Under the pieces are notes generated by a model. The model was not told where the DNA came from, searched no databases, and saw only the letters and a list, made by a program, of their open reading frames with translations. Of a stretch of 64,000 bases of DNA, positions 8,819 to 16,430 are shown piece by piece (position 1 is the first letter of the stretch; every line of letters begins with the position of its first letter). Source of the stretch: Rufibacter radiotolerans (lineage in GTDB: Bacteria; Bacteroidota; Bacteroidia; Cytophagales; Hymenobacteraceae). Position numbers and translations under genes: made by a program. The stretch is from positions 394,408-458,407 of the forward strand of contig NZ_CP010777.1 of NCBI RefSeq assembly GCF_001078055.1, read 5' to 3'.

Positions 8819-9484
8819 TTATTTAGGGTTTCTGATCGCCTGCAGAAACTCCAGCCGGTAGCCATCCTGCTCAAACAAACCTGAGTACTCAGAGGTGATG
8901 GTGCTGCTGCTCACGTCGTTCACGCCGCGGCTCATCACGCACAGGTGATCTGCCTCAATGAGCACGGCCACGTTGTCAGATTTGAGCACGTCACGTAGTT
9001 CCTGGGCAATCTGGCGGGTAAGGCGCTCCTGCACCTGCGGCCGGCGGCCGTAATACTGCACAATGCGGTTCAGCTTGGAAAGGCCAATCACGTGCTCATT
9101 GGGGATATAGGCCACGTGGGCTTTGCCGATGATGGGCACAAAGTGGTGCTCACAGCTGGAGTACAGGGTAATGTCACGCTCAATGAGCATCTGGCGGTAG
9201 CCGTACTTGTTCTCAAACAGGCGGGCCACCGGGCGGTTCTTGGGATTGAGGCCGTCAAAGATCTCTTTCACGTACATTTTGGCCACGCGGCGCGGCGTTC
9301 CTTTCAGGCTGTCATCTTCCAGGTCTAGGCCCAGCAGCTGCATGATCTCCGTGAAATGGTGGGCAATGCCGTCTATCTTCTGCTCATCTGTGAGGTCAAA
9401 CGCGTCTGGGCGCAGGGGGGTGTCTAAAGAACCGGCCACGTGCTCTTCTTCGGGATCTTCCTCGTTCCAATCCCTTCTATCCAT
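8819..9484 (-). CDS. folE: GTP cyclohydrolase I
   Basis: 221 residues from the ATG at 9484; an earlier in-frame ATG would overlap the upstream gene by nearly 60 bases. Converts GTP to 7,8-dihydroneopterin triphosphate, the entry to folate and tetrahydropterin synthesis, in the cytoplasm. Zinc ligands are visible in SSCEHHFVP and DHLCVMSRGV, and the family motifs GTPRRVAKMY, IGLSKLNRIV and RPQVQERLT are intact. The first 35 residues are acidic and probably disordered. Its ATG lies inside the last codons of the upstream pterin synthase gene (ATGGATAG overlap), which suggests translational coupling, with the upstream enzyme using the folE product. Confidence 0.95.
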   Translation of the reverse strand: MDRRDWNEEDPEEEHVAGSLDTPLRPDAFDLTDEQKIDGIAHHFTEIMQLLGLDLEDDSLKGTPRRVAKMYVKEIFDGLNPKNRPVARLFENKYGYRQMLIERDITLYSSCEHHFVPIIGKAHVAYIPNEHVIGLSKLNRIVQYYGRRPQVQERLTRQIAQELRDVLKSDNVAVLIEADHLCVMSRGVNDVSSSTITSEYSGLFEQDGYRLEFLQAIRNPK

Positions 9485-9884
9485 GGTATTCAACAAAATT
9501 TCTTTCGGTTTCAAATAAGGTGACGGACAAGGCAAAGCTTTCCGGTAAGTGGGGGCGTAAACGCTGCCAGGTAACTACGGCTATATTCTCAGCGGTGGGA
9601 TTCAGGTTTTTAAACTCCTCAGTGTCCAAATTTAGGTTTCTGTGGTCAAATTTATCTAAAATTTCCGCTTTTATCAGCAGGCTCAGCTTTTTCATGTCAT
9701 AGACATACCCCGTGTCTGGGTCTACCGGCCCGGTAAGCTTTACAATAAGGTTATAGTTGTGCCCATGGTAGTTGGGGTTGTTGCAGAGGCCAAAAACCTT
9801 CTGGTTCTGCTCGTCAGACCAGGCGGGGTTATGAAGCCGATGGGCCGCGTTAAAGTTTTCCTTTCTACAGATGGTAACGTTCAT
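9477..9884 (-). CDS. 6-pyruvoyl-tetrahydropterin synthase / QueD family enzyme
   Basis: 135 residues, full length for the family. Zinc-binding histidines are visible in NAAHRLH and NYHGHNY; FDHRNLN, NPTAENIA and ETERNFVEY complete the active-site set. The cysteine lies in GLCNNPNYHGH, i.e. five residues before HGH. That is the spacing of true PTPS rather than the CxxxHGH of queuosine-pathway QueD (family knowledge), so dihydroneopterin triphosphate to 6-pyruvoyl-tetrahydropterin is the preferred reaction. Overlap with folE supports a tetrahydrobiopterin-type pathway. No sepiapterin reductase or queuosine gene is adjacent, so a QueD role cannot be excluded. Confidence 0.85.
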   Translation of the reverse strand: MNVTICRKENFNAAHRLHNPAWSDEQNQKVFGLCNNPNYHGHNYNLIVKLTGPVDPDTGYVYDMKKLSLLIKAEILDKFDHRNLNLDTEEFKNLNPTAENIAVVTWQRLRPHLPESFALSVTLFETERNFVEYHG

Positions 9885-10012
9885 GCAGGTTAAACCCCAA
9901 ACAGGGCATTTTGGTTTTAGGCCTTTTGTTGGTGGGCAGCCGAGTGAGCTTTCAGGCCGGCCAATTCTGTTTTTTTGCCTAATTTAAGGGTCTAATTTCA
10001 GAGTAGTTTATC

Positions 10013-10771
10013 ATGCGCGTAAAACGTACACATTTTTTGGCCATCGCCTTGCTGGTGGCATTTTTTGGATTGACTTCCGTTGCCAGGGCGCAACGGGCCG
10101 CCGTAGAGGAAACCGAGCAGGAGATCAACGGCATCAAACACAAGGGCCAACGCCTCCTTATCCAGCTGGACCCCAAGACCGTGGAGAAAGCCTGGGCCGG
10201 TTACCTCAAGGAGAAATCTGGCGGAGCGGTGAAAGGCCCCTCTATGTTGCCCACCGCCAAAGCCCAGGCCTCCAAAGGAATCTACACCGTGGAGCAGGGC
10301 AGAATAGACACCATCACCAGTAACCCCGTACGCATTGTCTCTAAAGTGGAAGGCACCCGCGAAGGAACCCAGGTGTGGTGGACGTTTGACATGGGCAACG
10401 CCTACCTCACCAAAAAAGAAACCGCCAAAGAGTGGGCTGCCGCCGAGGCCCTATTGCAGCAATTCGCCCGCAACCTGTATATCCAGGACGTGCGGCAGCA
10501 GATCGCAGACGCTGAGAAAGTGGTGGTGAACACCCAGGCAGACGCAGACCGCGTGGTACGGCAGGCCGATGAGCTCAAAAACAAGATCGCCAGGAACCAG
10601 CAGAAGAAACTGGACCTGGAGGCCGCCCTGGCCGCGAATGCCCAGGAACTGGAACAGCTGAACAAAGACGTGGCGCAAAACCTTAAGCAACAGCAGGAGG
10701 CCCAGAAAGAGGTGGAGAAAATGCGCCATGCCGTAGAATTAGTGAAAGGCAAGCTGGAGAAGATCAACTAA
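10013..10771 (+). CDS. Exported coiled-coil protein of unknown function
   Basis: 252 residues. A signal peptide (MRVKRTHFLAIALLVAFFG... cleaved near VARAQ) points to the periplasm. Residues about 30-140 form a compact domain with no family recognised (INGIKHKGQRLLIQLDP, GTQVWWTFDMGNAYLT). Residues about 150-250 are a long heptad-rich helix (QQIADAEKVV, VVRQADELKNKIARNQ, KQQQEAQKEVEKMRHAVE), a clear coiled coil. It is divergent from the pterin genes and convergent with pirin, across a perfect 20-bp hairpin. Probably a structural or envelope protein; no function is proposed. Confidence 0.75.
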   Translation: MRVKRTHFLAIALLVAFFGLTSVARAQRAAVEETEQEINGIKHKGQRLLIQLDPKTVEKAWAGYLKEKSGGAVKGPSMLPTAKAQASKGIYTVEQGRIDTITSNPVRIVSKVEGTREGTQVWWTFDMGNAYLTKKETAKEWAAAEALLQQFARNLYIQDVRQQIADAEKVVVNTQADADRVVRQADELKNKIARNQQKKLDLEAALAANAQELEQLNKDVAQNLKQQQEAQKEVEKMRHAVELVKGKLEKIN

Positions 10772-10784
10772 CCTTACTAGTGAG

Positions 10785-10824
10785 CGTGTTTTGGAGGTGT
10801 TTTCACTAAAACAGGCTGAAAACG
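10785..10824. repeat. Intergenic palindrome copy 3 (degenerate)
   Basis: GCGTGTTTTGGAGGTGTTTT, loop CACT, AAAACAGGCTGAAAACG. The outer arms still match the family; the left inner arm has drifted. It lies just after the stop of the exported coiled-coil gene. Confidence 0.65.
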
Positions 10825-10890
10825 GAAACTTCCCTGGCTTTTGAAAAGAGGGCTGTGAATTTAAGTTGACATCTCCTTCAGGTTAAAGTT

Positions 10891-10936
10891 AAAACGGCGA
10901 GGCCCTCTGTTGCAAAACAGAGGGCCTCGCCGTTTT
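10891..10936. terminator. Bidirectional terminator, perfect 20-bp stem
   Basis: AAAACGGCGAGGCCCTCTGT, 6-nt loop TGCAAA, and the exact reverse complement ending CGCCGTTTT. The A- and T-ends give a U-tract on either strand. It lies between convergent genes (coiled-coil protein, pirin), so it can serve both. Confidence 0.9.
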
Positions 10937-10970
10937 AAAGCTATTTTCCGGAAAACGTCCTCAAAACGCA
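10937..10970. repeat. Partial palindrome copy abutting the hairpin
   Basis: CTATTTTCCGGAAAACGTCC followed by TCAAAACGC is the loop and right arm of the family, joined directly to the 20-bp hairpin. The left outer arm is missing or has been replaced. Confidence 0.55.
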
Positions 10971-10979
10971 GGGCGTGGC

Positions 10980-11834
10980 TTAGTGTGTCCAGGACCCGAA
11001 TTTGCCTGCCTGGTAATCGGCGTAGGCTTGTTGGATCTCGGCCTGGGTGTTCATCACGAACGGCCCCTGCGCCACCACGGGCTCATTGAACGGCGCGGCA
11101 TGCCCGAAGAGCAGAATGCTGTCCTCAGAAGCCTCTACCGTTAACTCTGTTCCATCATTATTGAATTCCACCAGATTCCGGAAGGGCACCTGCTGGCCGT
11201 TCACCGTGAGGGTGCCTTTGATAATGTAAAAAAAGATGTTGCGCTCAGCGGGAACGGGCACAGCCAGTTTTCCGCCCGGCTTAAAGTAAACGGTGCTGAG
11301 CACAATGTCTGAGAGGGTCTCAAAGGCGCCTTTATGCCCGCCCCAGGTGCCGGAAACCAGGTTCACGGTTACCCTGCCATCATCTAGCGTGAAGCTGGGA
11401 ATTTGCTCCTTCTGCAGGCCTTCATAGCGGGGCTCGGTCATCTTGTATTTGGCCGGCAGGTTCACCCAGAGTTGCAGAATCTCCAATGGGCCGCCGTTTT
11501 GCTTGAACGCATCAGAAGAAACCTCGGCATGGATCAACCCGCTGCCGGCGGTCATCCACTGCACGCCACCCGCGGTAATCACGCTCTCATGACCCCCCGA
11601 GTCTTTGTGCATGATGTCGCCTTCCAGGATAAAGGTGACAGTTTCCATGCCTCGGTGCGGATGCGGACCGAACGGCAGGCCCCGGTTGTTGGGCTTGTAC
11701 TCCTGGTACCCGTGGTGGTTCAGGAACAGGAATGGGTCTACCTGCTGCAGGCTACGCGAGGGCAGCGGCGAATAGGTGATCAGGTCAGCGATAGGGGAGT
11801 ATTCGGCTTTATGGATTTTCTTGATGGTTCTCAT
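10980..11834 (-). CDS. Pirin family protein
   Basis: 284 residues, bicupin. The N-terminal cupin holds the metal ligands in HPHRGMETVTFILEG, and GSGLIHAEVS follows (residues about 58-115). The C-terminal cupin (RNIFFYIIKGTLTVNGQQVP, ILLFGHAAPFNEPVVAQGPF) is also intact. Bacterial pirins such as E. coli YhhW can act as quercetin 2,3-dioxygenases in vitro; physiological roles vary. Cytoplasmic, no signal. Starts at ATG 11834. Downstream it meets the bidirectional hairpin at 10891-10936. Confidence 0.93.
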   Translation of the reverse strand: MRTIKKIHKAEYSPIADLITYSPLPSRSLQQVDPFLFLNHHGYQEYKPNNRGLPFGPHPHRGMETVTFILEGDIMHKDSGGHESVITAGGVQWMTAGSGLIHAEVSSDAFKQNGGPLEILQLWVNLPAKYKMTEPRYEGLQKEQIPSFTLDDGRVTVNLVSGTWGGHKGAFETLSDIVLSTVYFKPGGKLAVPVPAERNIFFYIIKGTLTVNGQQVPFRNLVEFNNDGTELTVEASEDSILLFGHAAPFNEPVVAQGPFVMNTQAEIQQAYADYQAGKFGSWTH

Positions 11835-11924
11835 GTGGGTACCTTTAATACGGTGCTATATACGCAGCCTGCCGCAAACCAGTAGCCCATGGTTTTCTCT
11901 GGGTAAGTATCTTTTCCCCTGATC

Positions 11925-12752
11925 CTACTGCAGGCAATGCTTTTCAATAGCCATGGCTACCCCGTCCTCGGTGCTAGGAGCGGTCACTTCCTTGGCCACG
12001 GCTTTCACCTCCTCGCGGGCGTTGCTCACGGCTATGCCCAACCCCACGGCCTGCAGCATCTCTATGTCATTGTAGTTATCACCGAAGGCCATCACAGACT
12101 CCAGCCCGAAATCATATTGATGTTTCAGGAGCATTTCCAGCGCCGAGGCCTTGGAAATGGATTTGGGCGCAATCTCCAGGTAAGTGTTCTTGGACCGGTA
12201 CACATGCAGCTGGTCGTCAAAGGTCTGGGTGAGATTTTGATAAATGCCCTGGATTTCCTCCTCGGGGCCCATACACATCACCTTGTGCGCGCCGATGGCT
12301 TGGCGTTGCCATTCCTGCACTACCTCCAGGGTGGTTCCTATGGTTGGAGTAACCTTGGTGTTCCTGATTTCGCGCTGGGTCCAGTAATCTTCCTGCGGGG
12401 CGTGCCAGGCATCATCCTGGTACAGGCTCACGTGAACGCTGGTGCCCTGCGCCAGTTCCTGAATGTACGCGCAAAGCTGCGCCGGAATCTGCACCGTGTC
12501 CAACACCTGGGGTTCCTTGGTGCCGTCCTCAAACAGCAGCACGTACCCACCGTTGAAACAGATCAGGGGGTGGTGTAGAATGCCCAGTTCTTCCTGCAAA
12601 TGGCGCATAGCACTAGGCATCCGGGACGATGCCAGAATAAACGGCATATCCTGGGGCAGGCGTTGTACGGCAGCAATGGTTCTGGCAGAAAGCTCGCGGT
12701 CACTGTCTAGCAACGTGCTGTCAATATCGGTGCAAATGGCGCGGATGTTCAT
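11925..12752 (-). CDS. Cof-type HAD family phosphatase
   Basis: 275 residues from the ATG at 12752, preferred over the ATG six codons upstream because MNIRAICTDIDSTLLDSD gives the usual short N-terminus. The HAD motif I is DIDST (nucleophile and acid/base Asp), motif II is FILASSR, the Lys is in the SKASALEMLL region, and motif IV is GDNYNDIEML. The C2B-type cap between motifs II and III places it in the Cof/YbiV subfamily, which removes phosphate from sugar phosphates, FMN and similar small molecules. The natural substrate is unknown. A -7 element TACCTTTG sits about 32 bases upstream. Confidence 0.9.
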   Translation of the reverse strand: MNIRAICTDIDSTLLDSDRELSARTIAAVQRLPQDMPFILASSRMPSAMRHLQEELGILHHPLICFNGGYVLLFEDGTKEPQVLDTVQIPAQLCAYIQELAQGTSVHVSLYQDDAWHAPQEDYWTQREIRNTKVTPTIGTTLEVVQEWQRQAIGAHKVMCMGPEEEIQGIYQNLTQTFDDQLHVYRSKNTYLEIAPKSISKASALEMLLKHQYDFGLESVMAFGDNYNDIEMLQAVGLGIAVSNAREEVKAVAKEVTAPSTEDGVAMAIEKHCLQ

Positions 12753-12783
12753 ATGGGTAAGGGGAAGCATAATGTTAGTTTGC

Positions 12784-12791
12784 CAAAGGTA
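12784..12791 (-). promoter_or_regulatory. -7 promoter element for the HAD phosphatase gene
   Basis: CAAAGGTA on the plus strand, i.e. TACCTTTG on the coding strand: a full match to the Bacteroidota -7 consensus TAnnTTTG, 32 bases before the ATG. No TTG at the ideal 19-nt spacing was found. Confidence 0.6.
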
Positions 12792-12831
12792 CGGGAGTTA
12801 CCATGTGATTTGGCATTAAAGTAGGCGAAAA

Positions 12832-12871
12832 GCGTTTCAGGGGTGTTTTAGGGAAAACAAGCTCGAAACAC
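12832..12871. repeat. Intergenic palindrome copy 4 (degenerate)
   Basis: GCGTTTCAGGGGTGTTTT, loop AGGG, AAAACAAGCTCGAAACAC. The symmetry is preserved at the outer and loop ends with drift in between. It lies upstream of the HAD gene promoter. Confidence 0.65.
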
Positions 12872-12886
12872 TAAGACCTTAATAAA

Positions 12887-12936
12887 CCGCAGACTCTCCC
12901 CTTGAGGGGAGCGCAGAGGGGTGTTTACATAGGAGA
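12887..12936. repeat. G/C-rich repeat family A, copy 1
   Basis: CCGCAGACTCTCCCCTTGAG followed by GGGAGCGCAGAGGGGTGTTTACAT-like sequence. Its reverse complement aligns along about 50 bases with 59791-59840 (shared TCTCCTxTGTAAACACCCC, CCCCTCAAGGGG, AGTCTGCGG). Contains a small CCCCTTGAGGGG palindrome. Confidence 0.8.
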
Positions 12937-13103
12937 GCAGGCATTGAGTGAATCTCATAGACCAAAGTCACGGAAGTAAATCCGCGCCATAGAGGAGTTA
13001 TATGAGAAGCCACTGGCGCAGACACTCGTAGGAGCTGCGCGCACTACGAGATCTTTTGATCGGATAGCATCGTAATTTCTAATCCCAACTCAGAACTCCC
13101 TCC

Positions 13104-13619
13104 TTAAATTTCTCGCTTCTCCATGCCCAAAATCTCTCTAAAGGTTTCTTGGCCAGGGATGAGCCGTTTCAGGTTTTCCAGGAGGGTAATAGAGCGATCA
13201 ATTCTGAGTTGAGAGCTTTTCACGGCGCTTACGTGGTTGATGATGTAGCGCTGCATGCCGGGCTTGAGTTGGTCAAAGCGGGCCTTGCCGGCGTCGTCCT
13301 GGCGCAGAAGCTCGGCCAGTTCCTCGGGGACCGGCGTGCCGAACTCGCTGTCGTCTTTCTGCAGGAGAACCGAGGCGGGGCTGCCTTCCTTTAGGCCAAG
13401 CTGTTTCAGGCGCGCCTTGGTGAGGGTGATGTAGGCCCGGCCCTGGCCCAGCGCCACAATGCCACATTGGTAAGTAATGGTGCTGTTCACGGTGCAGTGC
13501 AGCCGCACGTTGAATTTTCCGCCTAAGGCCTGCACCACGTTGGCGGGCACTTCCAGGTAATGGGTGCCCATGAGGTGCTCTAGCTTGCCAATGTGGGTGG
13601 TGAACTGAAGGGGAGTCAT
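13104..13619 (-). CDS. DUF1905/YdeI-like protein
   Basis: 171 residues from the ATG at 13619. The frame is open further upstream, but those bases belong to palindrome copy 5, so the internal ATG (MTPLQFTTHIGKLEHL) is taken. Residues about 1-95 match the small beta-barrel DUF1905 domain (HYLEVPANVVQALGGKFNVR, CGIVALGQGRAYITL). Residues about 100-165 match the YdeI/OmpD-associated helical domain (FDQLKPGMQRYIINHVSAVKSS). The cytoplasmic function of this family is not well established. The gene follows pgi on the same strand at about 100 bases with a palindrome between them. Confidence 0.8.
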   Translation of the reverse strand: MTPLQFTTHIGKLEHLMGTHYLEVPANVVQALGGKFNVRLHCTVNSTITYQCGIVALGQGRAYITLTKARLKQLGLKEGSPASVLLQKDDSEFGTPVPEELAELLRQDDAGKARFDQLKPGMQRYIINHVSAVKSSQLRIDRSITLLENLKRLIPGQETFREILGMEKREI

Positions 13620-13640
13620 AGCGGTGAGGGTGGAAAGGGA

Positions 13641-13687
13641 AATCCGTTTTGGGGCTGTTTTCTGCAAAACGGCCCCAAAACGGATTT
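13641..13687. repeat. Intergenic palindrome copy 5
   Basis: AATCCGTTTTGGGGCTGTTTT, loop CTGC, AAAACGGCCCCAAAACGGATT. Outer arm AATCC/GGATT is specific to this copy and fully complementary. It lies between the pgi stop and the start of the YdeI-like gene. Confidence 0.88.
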
Positions 13688-13715
13688 TATATATTTTCAG
13701 GAAAGCAAAGCCCGT

Positions 13716-15374
<1,659 letters not shown>

Positions 15375-15479
15375 GCCAGATTCTTTTAGTCAATGTTAAG
15401 AGGAGCGAAGATAGGGATTGTGGCTAGTTTAGGAAACCGTTGGGTGAAAGTTAGGCGTTAGATGATAACCAGGTACTTC

Positions 15480-15522
15480 TGTTTTAAGGCGGATTTCCTG
15501 AAAACAGGCCCAAAATGGAGCG
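15480..15522. repeat. Intergenic palindrome copy 6
   Basis: TGTTTTAAGGCGGATTTCCT then GAAAACAGGCCCAAAATGG. The right arm is canonical; the left arm carries substitutions (GCGGATTT for GCCTGTTT). It lies upstream of pgi, just after the stop of the lipoprotein gene. Confidence 0.7.
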
Positions 15523-15527
15523 CATGT

Positions 15528-16148
15528 CTACTGCACCCACTTTTGGATCAGTTGGTCGGCGTAGGCTTCGTCTTTCCAGCCAACCAGGCGGGTGGGTTTG
15601 CGGGCATCTACGTTCAGGTACCACTGCTGCAGAATGCTCTTGACCGCCGGGTACCGGGCCGAGAAATCACTGTACGAGTTGGGGGAGATGGTCTGTTCGC
15701 TGGGCTTGGCCGGTACGCTCACCACTATATGACGTAGCTCGCCGCCGCTTTCCAGAATCAAAACGCCCACGGGCAGAATCTCCAGCACCGTACCCGGCTC
15801 TTTCTGGTTGCAAAGCACGATCACGGGCACCGGTGCGGCGGGCCTTCCGGTCACCGAGTCTACCAGGGTGGAGGGGATAAAGCCCTCGTTGCCCGGATAG
15901 GGGAGGAATTCCAGCTTGCGGGGCTGCCCGGCCTCCAGTTGCGGGACAAACTTCTTCTCCTGCCGGTCATACACCTGCGGCAACGTAGACCCCGAAGGCG
16001 TTTCTATCACCGCCTGCCACTGCTTGGTATCGGCTATGGCCGGTAACTCCTGGTAATTGGTGGTGCAGCCTGCAAAGAAAAAAAGCGCCAGAAAGAACAG
16101 TGAAAGCTGCCGGATTTTGATTGCAAAAGATGGTAGGAAGATGGGCAT
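15528..16148 (-). CDS. Lipoprotein with degenerate inorganic-pyrophosphatase-like domain
   Basis: 206 residues. The N-terminal signal ends in FFAGC, a good lipobox, so it is predicted to be an envelope lipoprotein. Residues about 45-206 follow the order of soluble family I pyrophosphatase: VIETPSGS, YPGNEGFIPSTL (family YPxNYGFIPxT), PGTVLEILPVGVLIL (family PGxxIxxRPIGVL), HIVVSVP, and a terminal RLVGWKDEAYADQLI (family KVEGWxNAxxA). The family's DGDPLDV is replaced by VTGRPAAPVPV. The second Asp cluster is also missing (ESGGEL) and the NYG tyrosine is Glu. It is therefore unlikely to hydrolyse pyrophosphate. The fold assignment is by eye and moderately sure. Confidence 0.6.
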   Translation of the reverse strand: MPIFLPSFAIKIRQLSLFFLALFFFAGCTTNYQELPAIADTKQWQAVIETPSGSTLPQVYDRQEKKFVPQLEAGQPRKLEFLPYPGNEGFIPSTLVDSVTGRPAAPVPVIVLCNQKEPGTVLEILPVGVLILESGGELRHIVVSVPAKPSEQTISPNSYSDFSARYPAVKSILQQWYLNVDARKPTRLVGWKDEAYADQLIQKWVQ

Positions 16149-16158
16149 GAAGAGAGAA

Positions 16159-16201
16159 AAGCGTTTTGGGCCTGTTTTCCCTAAGTTAGGCTAAAAACAG
16201 C
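16159..16201. repeat. Intergenic palindrome copy 7
   Basis: GCGTTTTGGGCCTGTTTTCC then CTAAGTTAGGCTAAAAACAG. The left arm is canonical; the right arm has drifted. It lies about 10 bases upstream of the pyrophosphatase-like lipoprotein gene. Confidence 0.7.
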
Positions 16202-16310
16202 ATTTCACACCAAGCCCACGAGGAGAATCAGCTGCAATTTTTATGGCTTTGCAAGAAATATTTTCAATACTGGTTCTGAATGCCATCTAACATTTTTGCC
16301 CCTCCCAAAG

Positions 16311-16390
16311 AGTCTTGTGAACGAGCTGTAATTGCTTTTACTCAAGCGTTATTACCGTTCGCCCACAATTTCCTTTCAGGATGACAGCAA
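16311..16390. repeat. Repeat family B, copy 1 (GTCATCCTG element)
   Basis: Aligns along its length with 54880-54970: AGTCTTGTGAACGA, GCGTTATTACCGTT and CACAATTTCCTTTCAGG followed by ATGACAG. The left GTCATCC arm is missing here, so the terminal inverted repeat is not complete. Confidence 0.65.
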
Positions 16391-16430
16391 GAGGGAAATC
16401 ATGCCATCCTTCACTCAATCACTCATTAAC

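Noticed and set aside
13020..13056. Possible hairpin ACTCGTAG/CTACGAG
   Set aside because: A 7-8 bp stem with a long loop, no U-tract and no second copy; not distinguishable from chance.
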